Shown here piece after piece: positions 11,467 to 24,000 of a stretch of DNA of 64,000 nucleotides; position 1 is the stretch's first letter, and each line of letters begins with the position of its first letter. Source of the DNA: Cricetomys ansorgei (Eukaryota; Chordata; Mammalia; Rodentia; Nesomyidae). The position numbers were made by a program, and so were the translations under genes. Under the pieces are notes generated by a model. The model searched no databases. It saw only the letters and a program-made list of their open reading frames with translations, and was not told where the DNA came from. Where the stretch lies: contig JAMJFZ010001815.1 of assembly GCA_026225945.1 (NCBI GenBank), positions 3,039,501 to 3,103,500 of the forward strand, written 5' to 3'.

Positions 11467-11654
11467 CCACGGAGACTATTTGAGTGGAGGAAAGGGGCCA
11501 GTGAGGAGAAGGGCAAAGGGAAGTTATGAGTGCCAAATATGACCAAAGTATAATGATAGATACATATGAAAATGTTATAAATATAAATGTAAATATAAAA
11601 CAAATTTAAAATATAAAATGTAAATAATAAATCCGAAACTGTCAAAGAGAACAC

Positions 11655-12160
11655 TTCAAGATACAGGCATAGGTAAAGACTTTCCGAATAAAACTCTAGT
11701 CCCTCAGAAAATAAGGCTCATAGTTGACAAATAGAGCCTCATAAAACTGAAAAGCTTCTGCACAGCAAAGCGACAGCCTACAGAATGGGATAAAAATCTC
11801 AGCCAGGCATATAGTTAAAAAGGATTAATACTTAGGAAGAACAAGGAACTTAAAAAATCTAAACAACGAGAAATCAAAAATTAACAACCAATGCCGAGGA
11901 TGAGGGAGATAAAAGGGAACCCTTATACGTTGCTGGTGTGTATGTAAACTAGTTCAGCTACTATAGAAACCAGTTTGAAGGGGCTTCAGAACACTGAAAA
12001 TTAATCAACCATGTGACCCAGCTAAGCCACTCTTGGGTATTTACCCACAGGACTCCAAGGATACATATCAAAGAGATACTTACACATCAGTACATGTATA
12101 CCTGTATAAAATGTCATTTAACAGCACTGTGTGGACAGTGAATTTATACACTGAAAACTA
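11655..12160 (+). mobile_element. L1 ORF2 3'-region remnant
   Basis: Several strings occur in L1 ORF2 order: 'AAAGCTTCTGCACAGCAAAG' then 'CAGCCTACAGAATGGGATAAAA', later 'TATACGTTGCTGGTG', 'GTAAACTAGTTCAGC' and 'TGACCCAGCTAAGCCACTC', ending at 'TATTTACCC'. It comes from the C-terminal part of ORF2. The frame is broken by many changes and deletions, so no protein is made. Confidence 0.85.
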
Positions 12161-12296
12161 AAAAAGAAAAAGACAAAGATAAGTAAACAAATAAATGATG
12201 GTGGTACCTGGGATGGGGAGACCCTGGATCCAGTACTTAACACTACCACTGTTGAAATTCAGAGAGCTATTTGGCACCTCCACACTCATTACTAAA

Positions 12297-12618
12297 TGAC
12301 CCCCATAGGCTCATGTGTTTGAACATTTGGCCTCCAACTATTGGTGGTGCTGTTTGGGAAGGTTACAAAACCTTTAGGAGAGGCAACCTTGCTGGAGGAA
12401 GTGGGTCACTGAAGGCAGAACTTAAAGTTTTATAACCTGGTCCTGATCCGATCCCTTCCTGACTGAAAGTACAATACAAGCAACCGCCCCACCCCACCCC
12501 ACTCAGGCCAGCATGCTTCCTCCTCCATGATGGACTGTGTCCCCTTGAACCATAAGTCAAAATAAACCCTCTCCTTACAAAGTTGCTTTACGTCCCAGTA
12601 ACCAAAAAAGTAACTACT
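12297..12618 (+). repeat. Family R LINE-like 3'-end repeat
   Basis: 'CCCCATAGGCTCATGTGTTTG', 'GGTGCTGTTTGGGAAGGTTA' and 'CTTGCTGGAGGAAGTGGGTC' are followed by 'CCATGATGGACTG' and 'CAAAATAAACCCTCTCCTTA'. It is a sense copy of the module found antisense at 5778-6150. Confidence 0.78.
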
Positions 12619-12929
12619 AAACTCCTGTTTAATTGACCTCCATTTTCTAGATTCTAGTTTACACAGCATGGCAGTGAGGAGGGACCCATAAAAATACTTT
12701 TAAAAAAATGATGCTCTCAAATTCTGGGCTTCTCTTCCTTTCTTCTTTCTGTTCTCTACCTTTTCAAACTCAGGAAGAGCCAACTTGTTGGGAGTTATCA
12801 GAGATGAATACAAAGATGCCCTGTGGCTGTACATGTCTGTCTCAAGGACTGAAAACTTCTGGAAAACATCTACATCCCACAAACAGGACCTCACATGTGA
12901 AGAATCATAAGTAATTAATGAACTACTCA

Positions 12930-13290
12930 TAGATGAAAATATATATTTTTTATTTTGAAAAATGATCCAAATTAATCCTCAGAGAAGCGGGTTTCTATTA
13001 CTTATTGCTTTATTCCCTGTTATTAATATGTATTTTTCTTTTGTTTAGGATTAGTATATTCACTAAAATAATTTGCTAAATCATTGAAACAAACATGCCA
13101 CATGTATATAAGTAAACTTTTAAAAAAAGAGAGAGAAATCTATTCTTTTGTAAATTTATAGATTTTTAATCTGTAATTATAAAATTTTATATAACACACA
13201 TAATTTACAAAATTTTAACTTTATAAATTCAGTAATTTTACATTTTGTAAATTTGTAAAAATTATTTTTTGAAGAGAGGACTTCCCTAAT
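12930..13290. repeat. AT-rich low-complexity stretch
   Basis: It is composed almost wholly of A/T strings such as TTTATAAATT, TTTTATATAA and TTTGTAAATTTG. No coding signal is present. Confidence 0.7.
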
Positions 13291-13789
13291 GTATGTCTTG
13301 CTATGTTCCTAACTAATGCTAGTAGTTCCTGACTCACTCATTTTCTGCCTTGCACTAGTTGGTTGAGGCAGAAAACAGGAATGACCTCTTAGAAAACATA
13401 AGGAACAAGGCAGGATGAACTCGACCATCATGAGAAAGGATTCCATGGAAACGGTGCCAATGCATCACTCCTGTTAGACCTCCAGAGCAGGATGCAGCTG
13501 CTGCCTCATCTTTGCTGGGGACTTGGGGTAAATGATGGGGACATTTGGCACAGGATGGCCTCGTGCTCTGAACAGATATGGAATCCCTGTTGCTTTTCAG
13601 AGGTTACATTCTTAGATTTCTTTTTCTCATCATACTCGACCTATAGAATCAGAGGAGGTGGAAAACATGTGCATTGTGACCAGAAAAAGAAGCAGTTGTC
13701 TCTCCCGAGTATCAGATACAGACACGGTGTTTATGCAGAGAGCTGCATAGCTTGCAAAATAGTCTCCTATTCACAGCAGGTCTGGTGCT

Positions 13790-13985
13790 TATCTAAACCC
13801 AGAACCACCTTTCCAATTAAGATCTGGAGTTTACTTTCTTAGCTAGGTGGCTCTTGGGAAAGCCCATGAGACTCCTCTTTTTCCACCACTGTTTCTGAAT
13901 TATGGTTTTTCCATCCATAAAGTAAGGTAGTTGTTTTAGATGATTTGGAGAGTTCTTCCCAGCTTTCCAAATTCCTTGATTCATA
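13790..13985. repeat. MIR-like SINE
   Basis: 'TAGCTAGGTGGCTCTTGGGAAA' followed at a distance by 'CATCCATAAAGTAAGGTAG' follows the MIR order. An open frame that crosses its start (13492-13842) is therefore not a gene. Confidence 0.55.
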
Positions 13986-14499
13986 GTTAACTCACTCCCC
14001 ATTGTCCTTCTGTTTGTGTGAACAGAATAGGCAGTGATGTCTCTCCACTGCTAAATGGTCACATTTCATGGAAAAGTATATATGTTGGAAGGCTGACTCC
14101 CCCGGGATGAAGTAAAGTGAGCAGGCACTTACTAAGCCAATAGCTGCAGAGTTACAGGAAAGTGTGGAATCGTCCGTCAGCATAGCTGCTACAAACCCAG
14201 ATAGCATAAGCAAAAGGGTATTCATATGTCATGCTTCAGAATAATAATTCAGATACTCAAGAGCCTTATATTAGGGTTTTATGACAGGAATATCCAGACA
14301 GTGTTTTTCTTTAACTCTGGGAAGAGTGATTTAGAAGGGAGGATCTTCCCACATGCGTCCAGCTGCGTGTTTTGTGCTCTTGGAAGCAAGTTAGTCTATA
14401 AACACAGACATAAACCAATAACAAAAGCAGACACTCTTGTAACCTTGTGTACACAGGTATCAAACTAATAACTGTTTTCAAATTTGCTGTAATCATAAA

Positions 14500-15600
14500 C
14501 CAGATGGCAACATTGTATTCGCTTCAGAGAGCCGAATCTTGGGAGTTCACCCTGGAAGGACTTGAAATGACTGGAAAATTAAATTGACTTTGCTTAGAGT
14601 TTTTGAAATACTGCTTAGTTATACAGCTAGCTGGAGTGCCTGTTAATGGCTGATAAAACTTTTTCGCTTCTAACACATTCATTATTGCCAATTAAGAAAA
14701 ATCTCCTGGAGAAAAAAAAAAATCAAGTCTGAATTTTTAATGCGCCAGAGGTCTTTGCCCACATCCATGTCCTCAGAGTGGGTTTTTTTGTATCCAAAAC
14801 AGTCCTAAAATGATTTTTAGGGTTGGCAGTTTAAGGTTGCGAGGTGAAAACCGGTCGTTTCCTGTCCTTCCCCCAACAGAGCATCCCTTTCTCGATACAA
14901 TGCATACTCATCCTGGAAAAATGTGATATGTCTGGAGACGCTTTCCTGTTCCCCCTTTGCAAGGTCTGAGGTGTCTCCTGGAAAGTCACTGAATGTAGTC
15001 ACCGCATTCCCAAATGTGTGCTAATCCCTGTTCTTGGAATCAAACTTTTCTCTTTGTCCTGCTCTCTGGGTACCTGGACAGCTGAAGGATGGAGACCTTT
15101 TCATCCAGGAGAAATGACTCCCTAAAGGAAGTGGCAGTTTCTTATATCCATTTTACTTCCCAGTGCAGGATCAGGTCAAGGTCAATGCTCTCTTGGCTGC
15201 TGACTAGCAGCCTGTCAGATTTCCCTGTAAGATACCCTTCCCGAGTGCCACCATGCTTTCTTCCTATTCAAATTCATGAATCATAAAGCAGAGTGCACGG
15301 AAAATCTTTTTATAGAGATAGACATATTACTTCTGTGCCTGCCTTTCTATTTTGAGGGCAGAGAGGTGAGGCAGGGTCATGCGTTGGAAGCTTACTCACA
15401 GCTAGGGTAGAATGGAGATTTCTGTTTCTCCTGGGATCCAAGATTCTGATCCGGTCAGTAATGACTCCTTTAATGAATGGAGTGCACTTGAACACTAAAC
15501 TCCCCAACCTAAAAAAGCATCTCACTGAAAAGTATGAGCACTGGAAGCCTGTCTGAGTCACTGCCTTTTAGAAGCACGTGGAGTGTCCCTGATTCTGAGT
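14500..15600 (+). other. Mostly single-copy end of FHL2 intron 1
   Basis: No recognisable SINE or LINE is seen across this 1.1 kb, in contrast with the rest of the intron. The AT-rich part at 14570-14720 has the look of conserved noncoding DNA, but conservation cannot be judged from one sequence. Confidence 0.3.
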
Positions 15601-15626
15601 GTGGGTTTCCTCTTCTTTTTTCACAG

Positions 15627-15805
15627 GTTGCCTAGAGTCAGGTGTCAACATGACCGAACGCTTTGACTGCTACCAATGCAGTGAGTCTCTGTACGGCAAG
15701 AAGTACGTCCTGAAGGAGGAGAACCCGCACTGCGTGGCCTGCTTCGAGGAACTCTACGCCAACACGTGTGAAGAGTGTGGCACTCCCATTGGCTGTGACT
15801 GCAAG
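15627..15805 (+). CDS. FHL2: FHL2 coding exon 1 (ATG exon): half LIM and first CxxC of LIM1
   Basis: The acceptor is TTTTTCACAG|GTTGCC. A 23-nt leader precedes ATG at 15650-15652 in the context GTCAACATGA (A at -3). The CDS part, 15650-15805, encodes residues 1-52 in phase 0 and ends AAG|GTAGCT. It starts MTERFDCYQCSESLYG. The half-LIM ligands are C7, C10, C28, C31, and C40/C43 open LIM1. Compared with the human protein as I remember it, residues 8, 9 and 11 (His, His, Asn) are Tyr, Gln and Ser here, so this is the most diverged exon of the gene. None of these is a zinc ligand. Confidence 0.97.
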
Positions 15806-16816
15806 GTAGCTGCCTGCTGGCTCTTGATAACTTCCCTTGGCCTTTCCAAGAACAAACTACTCCTCTGCATCCTGGTCCTTACCTCCCACCAGGCTCTGTC
15901 TTGAAAGCCCCCTTTGATGGCCTTGAACTAGAGCTTTTCTCTCCATAATCTAGTCTCTGCCCATCTGATGAGCGCCTTGCCAGGCTGTATGCTTGGTGTT
16001 CTAAGTCCACTCTCCCTGTTCTGGTGACTGGGGCCCTTATCTAACCCCACCCTTCCTGGGAATGGTAAAACCTTCCCAGGATGGCGCTCCCCTGCCCCTG
16101 CTGTTTGCCTCTTGGTGACTAACAGGCAACAGGTGCTGCTTAGTCAATATTTGATGAGTGAATGTACACATGCACTATCCAGTCAGCCCTCTAGATAAAT
16201 GGTCCCAGAAAAGTGCCAATGTCTTTGGGATACTGTGGGCTCTTTTCCCTTTGGGTAGGAGAATGGGGCTTGTATATCTTTTATGCAAGAAGGGATCTAC
16301 AGCCTCCACAGGTGGCACCAGTGATGGAAGGTCACACATAGTCCAGCCTGGATCACAGAAGGGAGGTTATAGCTTAGCTTTCCATAGACAGGACAACATA
16401 CCCGAGATAAATAACTTCTAAGGAAACTTTTATTTTGGCTTACAATTTCAGACTTTCTGATTCTTAGGTGGTTCGCATTGTCCCCTTTGGGCAGTATTCC
16501 ATGGCAGAAGCATATGGCAGAGACAGCCTCTCCCCTCCTAGCAGGAAAGAAAACAACTGAGATAGGCTCAGGTATTCCCCTAAAGGGCACATCCCCGACC
16601 ACTTTGCTTTCCCCTACTAGGCTTCACCTCCTAAAGGTCCTACCATCTCTGAGCAGCACACAATCAGCCGTCAAGGCTTCATTTAACACATGGACTTTTG
16701 GGGGACATCTCAGACTCCAACTATAGTGGGGTCCATGAAAGATTCTGGTGTCTTCACCTGCAAAAGTACTCCTAGAATGCACTTTAAGTGACCTCTCTCT
16801 TTCTCTCTCTACCCCT

Positions 16817-16848
<32 letters not shown>

Positions 16849-19800
16849 CCCATACACACCAGCCACAGAATAATTATAAAATAGGGCCCCTTCAAGGTCC
16901 CAAGGGAACTCCCAGCTTAGAGACTCAAAGGAAACTCATGACATTGTACTGTCTAATTTCTACTATCAATAGTTTGTATTCTTCTGGGATTTTTACCACT
17001 CTCTTCCATGAGCATAAAAATCGACTGACTCAGTCTTTGTCTACAGTAGGAATGTTCTAGCATATCCAGCTCATGACCGTTATTCATTCTTTCATCATTT
17101 GTGTTCTAGACGAGAGTCACCAAATGGATGTGCCAGCAATCTCTGTGGCTAGGCATCTAAGTATTGAGGAAAGGTTTCTGTCTGGTACAGAGAGAGAGAT
17201 GCTCGCCTGGGCCAGAAATGAAGGATATAGACCTGGACCACTCAAAACTGAGCTGCAGCCAGGTAGCTTTAGCTTCAGAACAGGGTGTTGTGCTGAGTGT
17301 CACAGAACACATAGCAAATGTTAAAATGCTCACAGCAAACAGCTGACCTGACCCATCTCAAATTACATTTCCTCCTTTCTCCGGTTATTGCTGGGGTATG
17401 CCATGTTCTAGGTGGTAAGTGTTCCTACTCTCTGTGTTTGCTTCCCACCATGGTAGCATAGATCATTAGCTTATGAGGAGAAAAGTGTTCGTTAGGGTCC
17501 CAGCTTTAGAGGGTTTCTCCTCCATGATTGGATAAACATACCGCTTTTATTGAGGCCTGTACCAAGGCAACTCATCATGGTAGGCTCACATGGAAAAACG
17601 AAGCTGCTTACTCTGTGACCCGAGAAACAACGTGGAAATGAGATAGGAGCCAGGGTCCCACAACCCCCTTTAAAGCACACCCTCCATCATCTAAGGGCCT
17701 CTCTACCTTCTAAAGGTCCCACTGCTCCGGGCTAGGAAGTAAACCTTTAATACACAGGGCTTTGGAGGAAACCTAAGAGCTAAACAGTAGCAATGTCTTC
17801 ATTTATTTAATAAGCTAAGCATCAAAGCTCAGCTGCGATACCATCTCATTGCTTTCTGTTTCGGTGTCTCCTGAGCAATATGAACTTCAACCAGTTACTT
17901 GTCCCCTCTGTGCTCCTGTCCACATCTGTAAAATAGAAAATCAGGTGGCAGCCTAATGGGATTATTGTGATAAGTGTACACAAAGTCCTCACAATGAATG
18001 TCAGCTGTGATGTTGTAAGACCCACACTTCTGCTTTCCCTCCAGTTCCTGTCCCATTCTTTCTGTAATGCTTTCTGTAACACATGCCTCTCAAAAGCCTC
18101 TCCCTCCCTATCCATTCTCATGATGGAACTGTCAATAAAAACGTCCATGTGGAAGACAAACACCTAGGCAGACAAGAAGAAGTATTCTATAAAAACTTTA
18201 TCTGGGTAAGAAATAGTTAAGCTGGTAAGAGTTCTACATAGCGTTCTGATGAAGAACACCGGTTTAAAGGAAAGATTGTGCATATCTGGGACTAGTCGTC
18301 CCTGACCAAATGGCTGAAATAAAAACAGGACAGAAGTCACTTATCATTTCTCCAGAATGATTTAATGGAAAGACCCCAAAATCCAGTCTTCCTTCCAGAG
18401 ACATTTTATGCACAAATAAACAAGAGTCTCCACGAGGGGGCCAAAGTCAACAGAGCTGCTGCAGGGGTCAGAAGCTAGAACGCTGAACTTTTCAACCCAC
18501 AGCAGCAACTTGAGACCAGTGGGTGTGGGTCCTGCCCTGTGATTTTCCTCCTCTGGAAAAAAAGAGGTGTTGAGTCGAAGTGAGATCTTTGCATTGGAGG
18601 GTTTACATTGTTTGCTGTGGCTTGCTTGACTTCAAACCTAGCCACGCAGTTGACTTTGTGGAGGAAGCAGTGATCAAAAAACAAAACAGACAAACAAAAA
18701 AACATGAAAAACCCAACAACAAAAAACTTTCTTTTGCTCCAGGAAGTAAAGCCAAAACTTGCAGCAGGAGGGTGGGGGCTTAATTGAGCTGATGGCCGCT
18801 CAGGCTTGGTAAAGCAGTCCAGCCGCCGTGGATTGCCCTCGACTCTCTGGAAGAAGCACTTATGTGTAAAAGTTTAAGATATACTCGTGCCTGTGGGATT
18901 GAGGTACTGACTCAATTTTAAGTGAGATGGATGAGTCTTGAGACCCTGTCCCTGTAGCTAGTACACATATGTTATTTGACTGTCCCTGGGTGGTCACCAG
19001 GCTGTCTTCCTCGGAAATGCCTTGATACCCGAGGCAAGATCATTGATTCTGACAACCAGTGGAATAGTCGAGAAGTCACAAGACAGCTGTGATTTTATGC
19101 TCTTCCAATATTACATCCTTCTTAATTTTCTTGGATACCCCTAGATATTAGCAAAAAAAAGTACAGATTATAGAAATTTTTGATCAACATGAACTCCAAA
19201 CTTCAGAAATTCAAGAAAAATAGACTGCTCATAGAATACTATGCATTTGAAAAATTTATGACTTTTCTGAGCTGCAGGATTGCAGAATGAATGGGCTGAA
19301 TAGTCTATGCTTCTGCGCGTGAAGCCCTGATGCTGGGCAGGCTGTCATAATCCAGTGTGGAAGGGTTCTGTGAAGAGAGCAGTAATAGTAATGAAAAGAT
19401 GCCTGTGCATCACAGGCAGGGGTCGCCTGAGACCATCTGCATATCAGATATTTACCTTACAGTTCATAACAGTAGCAAAGCTACAGTTATGAAGTAGCAG
19501 TGAAAATAATTTTATGGTTGGGGGTCACCACAACGTGAGGACTGTCTTACAGGATCACAGCATTAGGAAGGTTGACCTAGCAACCAAGACTAATCTTGAA
19601 ACATAATACCTGCTGCGTAGTTACTTGGCCCTGGCACTTGGAAATTACTCTGTTTCATGGTCTAAATCCTTCTAGGGCCCTCCCATGGATAGGGACTTTT
19701 TCATCCCATCTTATGCAGAAGCCACTGAGGCTTAGAAATGTTGAAGGTCGTACTGAGGGGCAGGATTAGAAAGCAGTAGAGATCGACACAGAAGTCTCCG

Positions 19801-20975
19801 AACCAACAAGCTATGCCCCTTGCCCACCTGCATGAAGCCTTAGCCACGGTCTTCAGGTCAGATATGGACTCTCAGTGGTCAGTCCTGTGGATAAGAGATG
19901 TCTGCCTGGCCTCTGTTACCTTGTCTTTGATGGAGAAGACATTGTCCTTCTCTTGGGTCCTGTCAATGGCAATGAGTATGCTGCAGAAAAGGTGCTAGAT
20001 TTGTTCTATAGTTCCTGTGTGGCTTCCTGGTGTCACTGAGGCATACCCATTGTGCCCCCTGACTCTACCAAGTGCGGAATGACAATCACTAAATTAGTGA
20101 GTTTCCCTATAGAGCTTATTCCACAAGCCTGTGGAGACTCAAGAGGAAGTCTCAGGTCCACTCCTCCGGGCAGGGTTGGGATATTTATGGGTTAAACATG
20201 AAGTAGATGATTGGATCAGACGTCCTCACCTGTGACCATTAAGGTCCACGCTCAGGTGTTATCTCTACTCAGCTAAAAGCTAATAATGGAAGCGGGTGTG
20301 GCCTGGAAGGTTGATTGAAGAGCTCCGAGCACATGCGCAGTTCACTCGTTGCCTATACGAGTTAATTAAGTGGGAAACGTTGAAGAGATGATGGAATTGC
20401 TCCTACAAGAATTTAGTTTCTCACTTAAGATTTTAGACAGAAAAGCCAGGAGGTTCTTGTTCGGGGGGTGCATGTGTGAACGCAAAGGTAGACTCTGGTT
20501 CTCACAGACCCAGGGTCTATGAGATGTCCGTGTTGTGTTTTAGGAAGTTCTTGAGCACCGGTATCGTAGGGAGCTGTTAGGAAGAGGCCAGTCTTCCTGC
20601 CAGCATGATGCAGGAGGCCTCGCCTGCAGCCCTTCTGAACCCTTCTCTGCCAAGAGTGCCGCTCCTTGCTTCCTCCCCCGCCCTTTGCCAACTTGATGCT
20701 TACTCTTTGGGATGGTTTTCAAGTTTTCTTTTTCTTTTAAAAACATGAGATTTTTCTGTTGGATGTGGTTAATGGCTCAGACCTTTAACCCCAACACTCC
20801 AGAGGCAAAGGTAGGTGAATTTCTGTGAGGTCAAAGACATTCCGGTTTACATAGCAAGTTCTAGGCCAGCCAGGGCTACCTAGTAAGACCCTATCTACAA
20901 GATAATAATAACGATGAAAAAATCTTAAAAGGCATCAAGTCAGTGCTCTCCAAATTAGGATGTTTAAATTCTTTT

Positions 20976-21007
<32 letters not shown>

Positions 21008-24000
21008 TATTATTACTATTATGATGGTGTTGTTGCTTTTGTTGTTGTGCTTGTGTGTGTGAGTGTGGGCATATGTGGGTTGTTGTTTGTGTAGAGGTTA
21101 GGTGACAACCCTGCTGGGAGTCAGTTTTCTTCTGACTTATGAGACCGAGGGATGAGGCCGGTACATAAGTTCCTCCATCAGATGAGCCATCTCTTGGCCG
21201 GATTTCTCAGTTCTCAGTGAGAAAGCCACCTTCCTAGATTTTCCGTGTAGAATCTGTCCGCAGACTTTGTAATGAGTTCAGACAGCATGGATTCAGTAAT
21301 CCCCCTTGTCTCTCAGGGTGCATTCCAAGGTTTCTGGTGGACACCCGAGGTTGTGGTTTGTACAAGCACCAGGACGCCCTGCGGTCAGCATGATAACAGG
21401 CAGCTGCCGAGAGCTGCGTATACAATGTGAAAACACCAGACAAATAATGATTCATGCCCCATCTGGAACAAAGTGGGGTGTCCTGAGATTTTTGTCTCAC
21501 TCTTCAAGAAGCATTTGTTTCTGGAATTTTCCGTGAATAATTTTATGCTGTGGTTTGCTATAGGTATCTGCAAGAATAGGAAATAAAGCTGTAATAAAGG
21601 GTTAGTATTGGATTTATTTGGACACACTTTAAAAAAATCACTATATTTAATGGAAATGTAATAAAGCAGGACTTTTGGAGTGAGGAATAAAGCTGGGTGA
21701 CTGGGTTCTATAAGAAGGACCTCTCAGCTCAAGAAGCCCCGGACAGCATCCTGCAATGGCATACTCAGGGCAGGACCCTGGAGCAAATCTGCCCGGGCTT
21801 ACACCTGGCTTCCTCTTCAACCAGCTGTGTGACAGGTGGCGGCTCTGCCACCTATGAGCCTGTACTTCCATGTCTATCAAATGCGGTTGCTCATCTCACA
21901 GAACTGTCAGGGAAATGACAGCGTGAGGAGATTGTCCTTCTCCAGGACTGTATGCGACGGCCATCCTTTCTCTGGCCATCCATTCCTCCGGGCATCATTT
22001 GTAAGGCTCTGAGAGAACCTAGCAGAAACAGGACCACCTAGTTGTCTCAAAGCAGAGAGCATCTTTTCAGCACTTGGGTGTAATGATGAGCGAATCCACT
22101 TACACTGTGAAATTAGATGGCTTGAGATGCAGTTAGAAAACGGCAGCCAAACGTCTCCCAGCCTAGGTGGAGGATCGTGCAGAGGAGCCGTGGGAGGGCA
22201 GCTGGCTGTGGTAGGGACCCTGCTATCAGCTATGCAAAGACCTGGGGGTCCCTTCTCTGACTCTACCCCAGGGCTCACCTGAAGTCCCCACAAGGCACGC
22301 TTGGAGGAGAGCAACAATGTCCTACATTAGGAATGCTTTCAAAATGGAAAGTGTAGTCTTAAAAAGAAGTGTTTGTGCTGTTCTCTCGTGTATATAAACA
22401 TTTTACTGCAATTTATGACCTTCCTGTGAGCTCCAGATTAGCCTTAGTGGTTTTGTTTTTGTTTCATTCTGGGAAATAAATAAGGTCTTTCCCCTGTTTT
22501 TTCAGTCTCTCTAGAACCCCCCATCCCCTTTGGATGCCTAGCTGCATGCATGCTAGGCAAGTTCTAGCTGCCCCTCCCCTTAGCATCTAAGTGTTGTCTG
22601 TGTTCATAATGCAGTGTGGTCCTCTCAGTATCTGGAAGAGACTGGGTACAGGACCTCGTCATACTAAAGTATGAAGGAGATCAAGCCTCTCACATAGAAT
22701 AGTATATTCTAGTATTTGCATGTAACTACACGCAGCCTTCAGTATTCTGTGAACTGACTCTAGGTAACTTGTGGAACCGACTGCAATATAGATACTATGT
22801 AAAGAATTGTGTTGTGTTGTGTTATTTACGGAATATTAGCGTGCGTGTTCAATACAGATGACATTTTAGTTTTGAATCTGTGATCAATTGAACCCAAGGA
22901 TTCAGAATCTGTGGATACCAGAGCCATTGGTACAAAACAATGTAGAAAAGAAATGAACTAGTCACATTGGCATGGTGCTAATCACAAAAACTAACTAGTT
23001 CTGTCTAGAGCTGTGAGGAACGGGAAGATCCCTTGGCACTTGGCACTGGGTCTTCATGATGAATATATGGCACATAGTGTCAAGCACTGGTCATCTCTGG
23101 CATTGTTGAACTATCTCTGAGCTCCAGGAAATCCTGGGACCAAGACTCTGTCTCTCACTAAGACTCAAGTCACTGAAACCAAATTGGCCTTGAAGCCTCT
23201 CCATGTTCTGAAACAAGTGAATTGTGTAGTCTCAGTTACCGTGTTCTCGCCGGGAGCTCTTCGCCCACTTTCTGGTTAGTACAGTAAGGAGGAAGCTGAG
23301 ACTGTATCATCAGTGGTCAGCCTGAGAGCCCTAGGAAGAGCTCAGTGGCTTAACCAGTGAAGTGTGGCTTTGCATACGCGAATCTGAAAGAAGTGCGTGA
23401 GGTAGTCGGCCAGGGCTTTCACAGGACAAGTGAGGTGATGATCTAGCCTGCAGCTGAGCAGCATTTGCCAGAGAGGAGGGAAATGGATGGAGGGGTAAAG
23501 GGTGGGGCCAAGCCAAGCCTGGGTGAGCATGTTTTGATCAATTTGAACAGGCTGATGCTGATGTGCCGGCCTTAAAAAAAAAGAAGAAGGAGGAGGAGGA
23601 GGAGGAGGGGGAGGGGGAGGGGGAGGGGGAGGAGGAGGAGGAGGAGGAGGGGGAAAAAACACTGTTTGGTTTGTGGAATCAGTGATGGTGGAAATCTAGG
23701 GGCTGGGTAGGGAGTGCTGGGGACACCTAGCGTTTTGCATTCTTGTCTCAAATCTGTAGATGCATAAGCATTAAAGTCTTGTCTTACAGGGTTATTGTAG
23801 GGCCCAAAATAGGCAAGATAAGTTTAGAAACATATTTGTAGATTATAAGGACCAAGAAAAGTTTAAAAGCAGTATACAAAATTAGAGTAATTCTTACAGT
23901 GAGAGTTTCTGTGATGTTAAAAATGTTTGAATGGGGTGTGGTGGCTCATGCCTGGGACTCTAGCATGTGGGAGGCCAAGGGAGGAGGGTGCTGAGCTTGA

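Larger units (their letters stand above)
3747..15626 (+). other. FHL2: FHL2 intron 1 (11.9 kb)
   Basis: It runs from the predicted exon 1 donor to the acceptor TTTTTCACAG at 15617-15626. It holds a compound microsatellite and B1-like remnant (4.7-4.93 kb), rodent LINE-type 3' ends (5.8, 10.3 and 12.3 kb), B2/B3 SINEs (6.3 and 8.6 kb), a URR1-type transposon (7.75 kb) and an L1 ORF2 remnant (11.7-12.2 kb). An AT-rich stretch (12.93-13.29 kb) follows, and 14.0-15.6 kb looks mostly single-copy. Additional noncoding exons cannot be excluded. Confidence 0.6.

Noticed and set aside
13492..13842. 116-residue open frame on +
   Set aside because: It enters a MIR-like element, has no domain, and shows no splice context.
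23342..23662. Polyproline open frame on -
   Set aside because: The polyproline is the reverse strand of the GGA tract.
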